From CAZDDI01 sp964504195 (lineage in GTDB: Bacteria > Chloroflexota > Anaerolineae > B4-G1 > SLSP01), in the NCBI GenBank assembly GCA_964504195.1, contig CAZDDI010000057.1, positions 1-27,676 of the forward strand: 27,676 nt of DNA, written 5' to 3'. The number at the start of each line of letters is the position of its first letter. Positions within the stretch are counted from its first letter, which is position 1. Both the position numbers and the translations under genes were made by a program. Shown in pieces: positions 10,687 through 16,863 of this stretch. The notes under the pieces are model-generated. The model did no database searches. It was not told the origin of the DNA and saw nothing but the letters and a program-made list of their open reading frames with translations.

Positions 10687-10714
10687 CAAATGACAAATCT
10701 CAAATCTCAAATTG
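10687..10714. repeat. Heptad repeat CAAATCT (four units)
   Basis: In-phase units CAAATGA, CAAATCT, CAAATCT, CAAATTG. The array directly abuts the left end of the inverted-repeat element at 10716, and similar bases (AAATCTCAAATAG) resume on its right side. Confidence 0.65.
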
Positions 10715-10715
10715 T

Positions 10716-10839
10716 CTACCGTACATTTTCCAAGCGCATTCAGTTTTAGCCACGAATTAGCACGAATTTTACGAATTTCTTATTGTTTTCGTGTTAATTC
10801 GAGTGAATTCGTGGCAAAAAATCTACAAGTGTACGGTAG
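10716..10839. repeat. MITE-like element with 10-bp terminal inverted repeats
   Basis: A 124-bp non-coding segment bounded by CTACCGTACA (10716-10725) and its exact reverse complement TGTACGGTAG (10830-10839). Inside is a second inverted repeat, GCCACGAATT (10749-10758) and AATTCGTGGC (10806-10815), around an AT-rich core with repeated CACGAATT words. Both flanks carry AAATCTCAAAT, which could be a target duplication or simply the heptad array it sits in. No protein is encoded. Confidence 0.55.
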
Positions 10840-10853
10840 CAAAATCTCAAATA

Positions 10854-10909
10854 GCGAATGGCGAATGGCGAATGGCGAATGGCGAATCCAAAATCTAAAA
10901 TCGAAAATC
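10854..10909. repeat. Eight-unit heptad array (GCGAATG x5, NAAAATC x3)
   Basis: Five units of GCGAATG (the last GCGAATC) are followed without a phase break by CAAAATC, TAAAATC, GAAAATC. Two different 7-mers therefore share one reading phase over 56 bases. The array ends four bases before the HNH gene stop codon. Two-unit GCGAATG copies occur at 14699, 23431 and 27541. Confidence 0.85.
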
Positions 10910-10913
10910 GGCA

Positions 10914-11432
10914 TTACCAGCCTTCCAGGAACGTGCGCCAGTTTTCATAGCGCGAGAGGTAACGACCAAAACAGTACATTGCGGTAAAGCGCGGCTCACG
11001 GGGTTGGCTCAACAGGGTCATGTGGGCTTCTTCTGGGGTACGCTTGCCTTTGCGCACGTTGCAGGGCGAGCAGGCCGTCACCAAGTTCTCCCAAGCGTCG
11101 CCGCCGCCCTGATGTCGGGGAACAACGTGGTCTATCGTGGGCTGCGCCACCTCGCGCCCGCAGTATTGGCAACGGTAATCGTCACGGCGGAACACGTCGC
11201 GCCGGTTGGGGTAGTGCTGCAAGCGCGGACGCTGCACCACCTGGTTGATGCGGATGACCGACGGCGCGGGGAACGTCGCAGACACAGCCTGCACCCACCC
11301 TCGCCCATTTTGCACGATGGTTGCTTTTTCATTCAGCACCAGAATCAGCGCCCGCTGCATGGAACAGATGTTAAGCGGCTCGAAGTTGCCATTGAGCACC
11401 AAAACCGGCGCGTGCATCACTGCCTCGCCCAT
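10914..11432 (-). CDS. HNH endonuclease family protein
   Basis: A 172-residue protein with the layout of the stand-alone HNH proteins common in Chloroflexota, cyanobacteria and actinobacteria. It has an N-terminal beta-rich part starting VLVLNGNFEPLNI and a C-terminal zinc-bound HNH domain. Visible residues are the CQYCG and ACSPCN cysteine pairs, the catalytic-type IDHVVPRHQGGGDAWENLV segment, and the final RKGKRTPEEA. Such proteins cleave or nick DNA, but the cellular role of this subfamily is not settled. The start is either MGEAV (11432, GGAGG nine bases upstream) or MHAPV five codons later, which has GAGG at a better distance. A perfect TATAAT lies just upstream. No phage or restriction genes are next to it. 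Confidence 0.9.
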   Translation of the reverse strand: MGEAVMHAPVLVLNGNFEPLNICSMQRALILVLNEKATIVQNGRGWVQAVSATFPAPSVIRINQVVQRPRLQHYPNRRDVFRRDDYRCQYCGREVAQPTIDHVVPRHQGGGDAWENLVTACSPCNVRKGKRTPEEAHMTLLSQPREPRFTAMYCFGRYLSRYENWRTFLEGW

Positions 11433-11452
11433 GGTCGGCTTCCTCCACCCCT

Positions 11453-11458
11453 ATTATA
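11453..11458 (-). promoter_or_regulatory. Probable -10 element of the HNH gene
   Basis: A perfect TATAAT on the minus strand lies 20 bases upstream of the HNH start codon. It would give a leader of about 14 bases containing the GGAGG ribosome binding site. No good -35 hexamer is seen at 16-18 bases, so this is only a likely promoter. Confidence 0.45.
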
Positions 11459-11478
11459 ACACCAATCTGGTTGTAACG

Positions 11479-12213
11479 CTAAAAGCGCACCACCCGGTAT
11501 TTGAACAATGTCCATAGCACCGTGAACCCATCGCGCCACGAGATTTTCTTACCCTCTTCGAACTCGCGCCCGTTATAGGCGATAGGGACTTCGTAGATGC
11601 GATAGCCCCGGCGCAAAATCTGCGCAGTGATTTCGGGATCGAACCCCCAGCCTTTAGCTTGCAGGCGCAACTCCTGCGCCACCTCACGGGTGAAGACCTT
11701 GTAGCACGTTTCCATATCGGTCAGAATAGTGTTGTAGAGCAAATTAGTGACAAAGGTAAGAAAACGATTACCAACCATGTGCCAGAAGAACATGGCCTTG
11801 CTCGGTCCACCGCGAAAGCGCGAACCGTACACAACTTTGACCCGCTTTTCGAGGATGGGCTGCAACAGGTGCGGATAATCGCGCGGGTCATATTCCAGAT
11901 CAGCGTCCTGGATCAGCATGATGTCGCCAGTGGCGTTCTGTAACCCGGTGCGCACGCCCGCGCCCTTACCCTGGTTGACCGCATGGAAAACAACCTGCAT
12001 ATCGGGATCGTCCGCCAGACCACGTAAGTAATCGCGCGTACCATCAACAGAGCCGTCATCCACTACAACGATTTCACGCTCCAGGTTGACCGCTGCCTCG
12101 TTCGTTTCGCCGTTCCAGATGACGATATGCAGCGATACTGCACGCACGCGCTTGATGATTTCCGCAATCGTGCCGATTTCGTTATAAACAGGAATAATAA
12201 TGGAAAGTTTCAT
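11479..12213 (-). CDS. Family 2 glycosyltransferase (dolichyl-phosphate mannosyltransferase-like)
   Basis: A 244-residue GT2 enzyme with a GT-A fold and no transmembrane helices, close to the DPM1/DPG-synthase-like group that transfers a sugar from a nucleotide donor to a polyprenyl phosphate. Motifs are SIIIPVYNEIGTIAEII at the N-terminus, the nucleotide-binding VVDDGSVDGT, the metal-binding DxD as QDADLEYDP, and late residues KVVYGSRFRGG and ETCYKVFTREV. A 16-residue insertion (about residues 30-45, IVIWNGETNEAAVNLE) before EIVVVDDG is unusual. The product probably serves surface glycan or glycolipid assembly. GGAG lies 8 bases upstream of the ATG. It is followed by the HNH gene, which seems to have its own promoter. 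Confidence 0.93.
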   Translation of the reverse strand: MKLSIIIPVYNEIGTIAEIIKRVRAVSLHIVIWNGETNEAAVNLEREIVVVDDGSVDGTRDYLRGLADDPDMQVVFHAVNQGKGAGVRTGLQNATGDIMLIQDADLEYDPRDYPHLLQPILEKRVKVVYGSRFRGGPSKAMFFWHMVGNRFLTFVTNLLYNTILTDMETCYKVFTREVAQELRLQAKGWGFDPEITAQILRRGYRIYEVPIAYNGREFEEGKKISWRDGFTVLWTLFKYRVVRF

Positions 12214-12270
12214 GTTATTGGCTCCAGTCTGATATGCGAGTCAGCGAAAAGGTGGGAAAGCGATTCCCGT

Positions 12271-12298
12271 CTACTGACTACCACTCTACCGTTTACCA
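12271..12298. repeat. Heptad-period repeat at the surE 3' end
   Basis: In-phase units CTACTGA, CTACCAC, TCTACCG, TTTACCA. The surE stop codon (12293-12295) is within the last unit, the same arrangement as at the folC 3' end. Confidence 0.45.
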
Positions 12299-13066
12299 GT
12301 CTTCCTCCGCCAGCGATTCCAACAGCAGGTACGCGGTCAAATCGAGCTGGAGCGGGGTGATGGATATGTAACCCTGGGCAAGCGCGGTCACGTCTGTGCC
12401 ATCCTCGCGGATGCCGGTGGGCGGCTCGCCGCCGATCCAGTAGTAGGGGCGACCGAAGGGGTCTGCGCGGCGCACGAGCACATCGCGGTAGACCCGCGAA
12501 CCCAAGCGCGTGATCCGCACGCCCAGAATCGCCTCAGCGGGCAGCTCCGGCACGTTGACGTTAAGCAGTATATGCGAAGGCAATCCGGTCGCCAGAACTC
12601 GTTGGGCCAGCGTGACGGCAAACGCAGCCGCAACGCTATAATCGGCACGCCGATTGCGCGTCCCCAGAGAAACAGCTATCGCCGGGACGCCGCCGATAGC
12701 ACCCTCCATCGCGGCGGTGACAGTGCCGGAATAGGTCACATCCCGGCTCAGATTCTCCCCGCGATTGATGCCCGCCATCACCATATCCACTGGCCCTTCG
12801 GCCAGCCCCAACAGCCCCAATGCGATAGCATCCGAGGGTGCGCCGGATGTCACCAGCGCGGGCAGCCCGTTGGCGAGCTGGCCCGGATCGGCGCGAAGTG
12901 GCTTGTGCATAGTTTTGGCGTGCCCGGCGGCGCTCCAGTTGTGATCAGGCGCGATCACGGTCACGCGCGCGATAGCGGTCAGCGCCTCGGCCAGCGCAGC
13001 CAGCCCCGGCGCATGGACACCATCATCGTTAGTGATGAGAATGTGAGGGAGTGTATCTGTTGGCAA
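12293..13066 (-). CDS. surE: 5'/3'-nucleotidase SurE
   Basis: Metal-dependent nucleoside-monophosphate phosphatase linked to stress survival. The 257-residue protein has the complete family pattern: ILITNDDGVHAPGL with metal-binding Asp14 and Asp15, VIAPDHNWSAAGHAKTM, SGAPSDAIALGLLGL, and MVMAGINRGENLSRDVTYSGTVTAAMEGA with the metal-binding Asn. The start codon is TTG at 13066, chosen because GGAGG lies seven bases upstream and the next residues reach the conserved ITNDDG at the usual distance. A sigma-70-like promoter lies a few tens of bases upstream. Confidence 0.96.
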   Translation of the reverse strand: MPTDTLPHILITNDDGVHAPGLAALAEALTAIARVTVIAPDHNWSAAGHAKTMHKPLRADPGQLANGLPALVTSGAPSDAIALGLLGLAEGPVDMVMAGINRGENLSRDVTYSGTVTAAMEGAIGGVPAIAVSLGTRNRRADYSVAAAFAVTLAQRVLATGLPSHILLNVNVPELPAEAILGVRITRLGSRVYRDVLVRRADPFGRPYYWIGGEPPTGIREDGTDVTALAQGYISITPLQLDLTAYLLLESLAEEDW

Positions 13067-13096
13067 TGTTAGACCTCCACGATAAGTACCACTGGC

Positions 13097-13125
13097 ATTA
13101 TACTCAGGGCGTGCTAAAGCCGCAA
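13097..13125 (-). promoter_or_regulatory. Sigma-70-like promoter of surE
   Basis: On the minus strand TTGCGG (13120-13125), a 17-base spacer and a perfect TATAAT (13097-13102). The predicted start of transcription is about 20-25 bases before the TTG start codon, leaving room for the GGAGG site. Confidence 0.6.
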
Positions 13126-13132
13126 GTCATAC

Positions 13133-13171
13133 AAGCAAAACCCGCCTGGCCGGGTTGCGGCGCAGGCGGGT
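13133..13171 (-). terminator. Terminator after the LysM gene
   Basis: On the minus strand ACCCGCCTG and CAGGCGGGT form a 9-bp stem around a 14-base loop and are followed by TTTTGCTT. It lies about 20 bases beyond the stop of the LysM gene. Confidence 0.75.
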
Positions 13172-13188
13172 AAGGGTTCTCGCCCGAC

Positions 13189-13650
13189 TTACTCTTTGGG
13201 CAAAACAAATTCCTGACCTGGATAGATCAGGTTCGGATCCTTGATCTTGTCGCGGTTCAGCTCGACAATCTCCGGATAGCGGTTAGCATTGCCCAACTCC
13301 GCCTTGGCAATTTTGCTGAGACTGTCACCCGGCTTGACCACATAGATGCGCTCTTGCTGGGCCTCCTCTTCGGCCTCCTTCTGGGCGCGCTGCGCGGCAA
13401 CACGCTCCTCAAACGCCTTCTGAGCGGCCTCGCGGCGCACCTCAGCGGCCTGGGTCTGCGCCTGCTGCGCCCGTGCCTCGGCCTCACGCGCCCGCTTCTC
13501 CGCAGCCTGCGCCCGCGCCTCGGCCTCCACGCGTTGGGCTGCCTCTTGCGCCGCTTGGGCTTGCGCCGCTTCAGCGGCCTGCTTCTCATCACGAGAAGTA
13601 ACAGCATCAATCGCCCGATCTAAAATGTTCTTCTTCTTTTCCTGTCCCAT
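13189..13650 (-). CDS. Coiled-coil protein with C-terminal LysM domain
   Basis: A 153-residue protein. Residues about 20-100 form a long alanine/glutamate/arginine-rich helix, probably a coiled coil. Residues about 101-151 form one LysM domain (IYVVKPGDSLSKIAKAELGNANRYPEIVELN, then NLIYPGQEFVLPKE). The domain is of the type found in YgaU/Kbp-like proteins. There is no signal peptide or membrane helix, so a cytoplasmic role is more likely than wall binding, unless it is exported by another route. The start at 13650 has AAAGGAG seven bases upstream. It follows the 259-residue unknown gene after 21 bases, likely in one operon, and a terminator comes after it. Confidence 0.9.
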   Translation of the reverse strand: MGQEKKKNILDRAIDAVTSRDEKQAAEAAQAQAAQEAAQRVEAEARAQAAEKRAREAEARAQQAQTQAAEVRREAAQKAFEERVAAQRAQKEAEEEAQQERIYVVKPGDSLSKIAKAELGNANRYPEIVELNRDKIKDPNLIYPGQEFVLPKE

Positions 13651-13671
13651 GTCAAAACTCCTTTCTGAAAA

Positions 13672-14451
13672 CTATTTATTGAACAAACCCTGAAGAATGC
13701 TTTGCGCGATAATCGTCCCCGCCGCAGCACGCGGCGTTGTTTGTGCAGCGGACGTCTGTCCGCTCAACAAAACCTGTACCAGGGCTTGACTGGCAGCGGA
13801 GGTGGTATCCGCACCACCCTGTTTGGCCTGCAAATAGGCCAGACCCGCAGGAAGCAGCTTGTTGACCACATCATCTAACCCAAAGCCTTCGCTTTCTGGG
13901 ACGCGCGGGGCTGGCGCCTGCGGTTGCGGCGCCGCCGGGCGGGTCAAGCCGCCGAGCAATTGTCCCAACATATCACCCGCACCTTGCGCCGCTTGAGATG
14001 GCTGTGGTGCAGGCGTCGTAGACTGCCCTCCCAGCAATCCACCAACAAGTTGCCCCAATACACTATCCCTAGCTTGCGGCTGTGGCGCAGGCCCTGATTG
14101 CGCGGGAAGCGCACCCAACAAAGTTTGTACCAAAGTCACCACATCATCCTGATTTAGCGCAGCATGCCCCTGCAAAGTCTGTGAGGCTTGCTGCAAGCCG
14201 GTAGCATAATACTGGCTTGTGCCACCATGCCCGGCCTGTTGCAATTTATCGCCCGCGTAACGCAATGCCTCAGCAGGCGGAACGGAAGATTTCTCGCGGA
14301 CAGCATTAGCAATGAGCTCGAGGTTGGTAACCATATTATCGCCATGGTTACCATTGTAACCATCAAGTTCGTTAACCTCCTGGCGTTTGCTCTGCATCGC
14401 CTGAAGCGCAAGGTTAAAAATACTGTTAAGATCAAAAGTGCGTTCGTTCAT
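13672..14451 (-). CDS. Unrecognised 259-residue protein with low-complexity middle
   Basis: I cannot assign this protein. The N-terminal 110 residues are helical and hold ELDGYNGNHGDNMVTNLELIANAV; the GNHGDNMVTN stretch faintly recalls the metal-binding loop of DAK2/DhaL domains (GDGDTGTNM) but is too short to rely on. The middle (about residues 120-200) is rich in Gly, Gln, Pro and Ala with repeated LGQLLGGL-type words (LGQLVGGLLGG, LGQLLGGL). The C-terminus is helical and apolar (GTIIAQSILQGLFNK). There is no signal peptide. The start was placed at 14451 because AAGGAG lies five bases upstream; an in-frame start ten codons earlier is less likely. It is paired with the LysM gene 21 bases downstream. 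Confidence 0.85.
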   Translation of the reverse strand: MNERTFDLNSIFNLALQAMQSKRQEVNELDGYNGNHGDNMVTNLELIANAVREKSSVPPAEALRYAGDKLQQAGHGGTSQYYATGLQQASQTLQGHAALNQDDVVTLVQTLLGALPAQSGPAPQPQARDSVLGQLVGGLLGGQSTTPAPQPSQAAQGAGDMLGQLLGGLTRPAAPQPQAPAPRVPESEGFGLDDVVNKLLPAGLAYLQAKQGGADTTSAASQALVQVLLSGQTSAAQTTPRAAAGTIIAQSILQGLFNK

Positions 14452-14563
14452 AAGCTCCTTTTCAATAAGCACCCCGCGCACATCACAGCGACGGGTTGAC
14501 CCATTTCAAAATCAGAGTACCATTTATAGTAATATACGCGCAAGTAGTGGCATCCACATTTGT

Positions 14564-14593
14564 GAACTGCTTGTATACGTATACAAGCAGTTC
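14564..14593. promoter_or_regulatory. Perfect 30-bp palindrome, probable operator
   Basis: GAACTGCTTGTATAC is followed directly by its exact reverse complement. There is no loop and no T-tract on either side, so a protein binding site is more likely than a terminator. The core TTGTATAC/GTATACAA resembles operators of GntR-type repressors (inference). It lies about 110 bp upstream of the 14451 gene and about 465 bp upstream of the divergent 15058 gene. A TATAAA that could be a -10 for the minus-strand gene lies between the palindrome and that gene. Confidence 0.65.
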
Positions 14594-14695
14594 CTTTCCC
14601 AAATTGGAGCAAAGCCAATAAGAAACTACTTCTATCTTACACCCAAACACAATAAGGGTCAAGTTTTTAACAAAAAAGAGCAACTTTCCTGAAAA

Positions 14696-14712
14696 ATGGC
14701 GAATGGCGAATC
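14696..14712. repeat. Two-unit GCGAATG heptad copy
   Basis: AT followed by GGCGAATGGCGAATC, preceded by CCTGAAAA. Nearly the same wording as the copies at 23421-23444 and 27531-27554. Confidence 0.6.
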
Positions 14713-14727
14713 TCAAATACTTAGGTA

Positions 14728-14867
14728 GTTCCAAGATTTAAAGCACGCCACATCAAAAGAAAGTTCCCGCGCCAGCGTCAAAACCTGGATAGTTTATTTT
14801 CTTGGAACGGCCTTACCCAGTCGCGGATTTGGCGATCCGCTCTGAGCACGCTGGCTTTGAGAGGAAC
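14728..14867 (+). other. Foldable segment with nested and competing inverted repeats
   Basis: In the 606-bp divergent intergenic region, GCCAGCGT (14771-14778) pairs perfectly with ACGCTGGC (14848-14855), and outside it GTTCC (14763-14767) with GGAAC (14863-14867). A hairpin GCGGAT/ATCCGC lies within. GTTCCAAGA (14728-14736) can pair instead with TCTTGGAAC (14800-14808), which would break the first fold. The layout could be a leader RNA of the 15058 gene or a small RNA; I see no clear promoter and recognise no known RNA family. The strand is not certain. The rest of the gap (about 14935-15040) shows nothing identifiable. Confidence 0.3.
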
Positions 14868-14901
14868 GCCAGTTAATGAGGAATTCCCTTGAAAATATCT
14901 C

Positions 14902-14934
14902 AGACCTGGCAGGTTTTTGAAACCCGACAGGTCT
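14902..14934. repeat. AGACCTG palindromic element, imperfect copy
   Basis: AGACCTGGCAGGTTT, TTG, AAACCCGACAGGTCT: a 15-bp stem with two mismatches. Same family as 291-320 and 23654-23686. Here it lies between the foldable segment and the 15058 gene, not behind a stop codon. Confidence 0.7.
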
Positions 14935-15057
14935 CTACACGCTTAATTTTCTAAAAAACTCCATGATTTTCTCCATGCTCTCTGAGGTGAAGATTAGTTT
15001 TTTCAGGGCAGTCAGACTATGTTTATCGTAACAACAAGATTTGAAAGGAGCTAACAA

Positions 15058-16044
15058 ATGGTCGCATTGAACACACAATATATGGGATTACAGTTGCGCA
15101 GTCCGCTTGTGCCTTCAGCATCACCGCTCACGGGTGATCTCGATACTATCAAGCGCATGGGGGAGGCGGGTGTGGGAGCAATTACACTCCCCTCGCTCTT
15201 CGAAGAACAAATCGAGCAAGAGGCGCAATTGCTAGGGACGATCCTCGATACTACGCAATCCATCTACGCGGAATCGCTGGACTTCTTCCCCAAGCTCGAG
15301 GAGTTCCGACGCGATGAGCGTGCATATCTCCAGTTGATTGAGCAAGCCAAGAAAACTGTAGATACCCCGATCATTGCCAGCCTCAACGGCTATAGTTCCG
15401 GCAGTTGGACGCATTATGCGCGCCAATTCCAAGACGCCGGTGCCGATGCGGTCGAATTGAACATCTACTACATCCCCACCCACCCGCACGTGACCAGCAC
15501 CCACATCGAGGATATGCTGGTGGAAGTGGTGCGCGAAACCAAGGGGCAGGTGCAAATCCCTGTCGCGGTGAAACTCAGCCCGTACCTCAGCGCGCCGGTA
15601 CACCTGGCGCAACGGCTGATCGAAGCCGGTGCCGAGGGCCTGGTCTTGTTCAACCGCTTCTATCAACCTGATCTGGACATCAAGGCCCTGGAAGCCAGGC
15701 GGCGCCTGGTATTGAGCACCTCGGACGACATGCTCCTGCCGCTGCGCTGGATCGCCATCCTCTATGGGCAGGTCAATGCCTCGCTGGCACTGACGACGGG
15801 TGTTCATACAGCTGAGGATATGATGAAAGCGCTAATGGCTGGGGCAAGCATTACCAACATCTGTGCTGTGCTGATGAAAAACGGAGTGGAAGTTATCACT
15901 GAGCTGCTGAGCGAGCTGACGATTTTGATGCGGGCGCGCGGATACAATTCGATTGCGGAGCTGCAAGGCGTGCTGAGCCACAAACATACCCCCAACCCGG
16001 AAGCCTTCGAACGCGCGAATTATGTCCAGTTGATTGGGCAGTAA
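15058..16044 (+). CDS. Dihydroorotate dehydrogenase-like flavoprotein
   Basis: A 328-residue TIM-barrel protein of the FMN-binding dihydroorotate-dehydrogenase-like group. Visible features are LRSPLVPSASPLTGDLDTIKRMGEAGVGAITLPSLFEEQI at the N-terminus, IIASLNGYSSGSW, GADAVELNIYY, PVAVKLSPYLSAPVHLAQRLIEAGAEGLVLFNRFYQPDLDI and a C-terminal TTGVHTAEDMMKALMAGASITNICAVL that would bind the FMN phosphate. Members of this branch are usually annotated only as DHOD-like; whether it makes orotate is unknown, and no other pyrimidine gene is nearby. AAAGGAG lies seven bases upstream of the ATG. The adenosyltransferase gene follows after 11 bases, so the two form an operon. Confidence 0.9.
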   Translation: MVALNTQYMGLQLRSPLVPSASPLTGDLDTIKRMGEAGVGAITLPSLFEEQIEQEAQLLGTILDTTQSIYAESLDFFPKLEEFRRDERAYLQLIEQAKKTVDTPIIASLNGYSSGSWTHYARQFQDAGADAVELNIYYIPTHPHVTSTHIEDMLVEVVRETKGQVQIPVAVKLSPYLSAPVHLAQRLIEAGAEGLVLFNRFYQPDLDIKALEARRRLVLSTSDDMLLPLRWIAILYGQVNASLALTTGVHTAEDMMKALMAGASITNICAVLMKNGVEVITELLSELTILMRARGYNSIAELQGVLSHKHTPNPEAFERANYVQLIGQ

Positions 16045-16055
16045 GTGAGGTGATA

Positions 16056-16610
16056 ATGAACAAAACATTATTTTACACGGGCAAGGGCGATCAGGGCGAT
16101 ACGGCGCGGCTAGGCGACACGAAGCGGATTTCCAAGAGCGATAACCTGCTGGATACCATCGGCACGCTGGATGAAGCCACTAGCGCCATCGGGCTAGCGC
16201 GCGCGCAGGGGTGCGACGCGCTACTGTGCGATGCACTGCTCAAAGCACAACGCTGTCTGTACCGACTGATGTCACATCTCTCGGCCACGCCAGAGCTGCG
16301 CGCAAACTACACTGGATTAACAGACGCAGATGTGACCTGGCTGGAAGACATCATCGCACAGTTGGAGCCGCAGTTGCCACAATTGCAAGGGTTTGTGCTG
16401 CCCGGCGATTCCCCCGCCGGGGCTGCCTTCCACCTGGCACGCACCATTGTCCGCCGGGCTGAACGCCGCCTGATCGCCTTCACCGAGATGGAACCCAACA
16501 TCGGCCCGGCCAATCTGGCTTTTGTGAACCGCCTCTCCTCGCTAATGTTCGTCACGGCATTGATGGAAGACATCGCTGCCGGAGCGGAGCTCTCGTATGC
16601 GAAGGAGTAA
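16056..16610 (+). CDS. PduO-type ATP:cob(I)alamin adenosyltransferase
   Basis: A 184-residue helical-bundle enzyme that attaches the adenosyl group to reduced cobalamin, giving coenzyme B12. Family marks are FYTGKGDQGDTARLGDTKRISKSDNLLDTIGTLDEATSAIGLA at the N-terminus (ATP site), GFVLPGDSPAGAAFHLARTIVRRAERR, and the C-terminal NRLSSLMFVTALMED. The N-terminal segment is more divergent than in model PduO proteins (TARLGD where most have TTGLGD), so activity is likely but not certain. The start was moved to 16056 because GAGG lies five bases upstream; a GTG two codons earlier overlaps that site. It is the second gene of a two-gene unit with the DHOD-like gene. No cobalamin-dependent enzyme is in the window. 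Confidence 0.9.
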   Translation: MNKTLFYTGKGDQGDTARLGDTKRISKSDNLLDTIGTLDEATSAIGLARAQGCDALLCDALLKAQRCLYRLMSHLSATPELRANYTGLTDADVTWLEDIIAQLEPQLPQLQGFVLPGDSPAGAAFHLARTIVRRAERRLIAFTEMEPNIGPANLAFVNRLSSLMFVTALMEDIAAGAELSYAKE

Positions 16611-16662
16611 ACGCCGAACAATCTTAAATGTTCATAAGTGTAAAAAATACATATCTAAACTA

Positions 16663-16691
16663 TTGACAGCTACGATACTTTAGCATACAAT
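16663..16691 (+). promoter_or_regulatory. Near-consensus sigma-70 promoter of the orphan RNA
   Basis: A perfect TTGACA (16663-16668), a 17-base spacer and TACAAT (16686-16691), five of six matches to consensus. This is the strongest promoter-like sequence in the window. No protein gene follows on this strand. Confidence 0.85.
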
Positions 16692-16697
16692 ATAAAT

Positions 16698-16807
16698 ACC
16701 TAACTCCTCTCGGGCGGCCAACAGGGCAGAGCGCTAGTAAGCGCAACAACTGCAAAGCAAGGCGAGGTATTCGCTAGATGGCCGTACTAAACCCGAGAGG
16801 AGTTTTT
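16698..16807 (+). ncRNA. Orphan structured small RNA candidate, about 110 nt
   Basis: A closing helix of 13 perfect base pairs, AACTCCTCTCGGG (16702-16714) with CCCGAGAGGAGTT (16792-16804), encloses a second helix CGGCCA (16715-16720) with TGGCCG (16779-16784). Inside are two hairpins: GCAG/CTGC (16726-16729 and 16750-16753), which contains GCGCT-AGTA-AGCGC (16731-16744), and GCGA-GGTAT-TCGC (16762-16774). This gives a three-way junction. Transcription should start near 16698, about seven bases after the -10. A run of five T at 16803-16807 follows the closing helix, which could itself end transcription; a second strong terminator follows. No open reading frame of note is present. I do not recognise a known RNA family; it lacks the conserved pieces of SRP RNA, RNase P, tmRNA and hammerhead. 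With no gene downstream it is more likely a trans-acting RNA or ribozyme than a riboswitch. Confidence 0.7.
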
Positions 16808-16815
16808 ATATACAT

Positions 16816-16845
16816 AAAGCCGCCAAGCTAACGCTTGGCGGCTTT
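16816..16845. terminator. Strong, probably bidirectional terminator
   Basis: A perfect 13-bp stem AAAGCCGCCAAGC / GCTTGGCGGCTTT with a TAAC loop. The flanks are T-rich on the plus side (TTTGTTTATA) and, read from the other strand, TTTATGTATATAAAAA. It ends the small RNA on the plus strand and lies 18 bases beyond the C25 protease stop on the minus strand. Confidence 0.9.
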
Positions 16846-16863
16846 GTTTATACGCCGTGTGTA

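Noticed and set aside
10687..10909. CRISPR array
   Set aside because: Units are 7 bp long with no spacers, and there are no cas genes; these are short tandem repeats plus an inverted-repeat element.
16721..16784. Possible cyclic-di-GMP-I (GEMM) riboswitch
   Set aside because: Short words such as CAGGGCA, GCAAAGC and GATGG recall that class, but the helix between GGGCA and GCAAAGC does not fit the consensus, the second conserved hairpin is missing, and there is no downstream gene.
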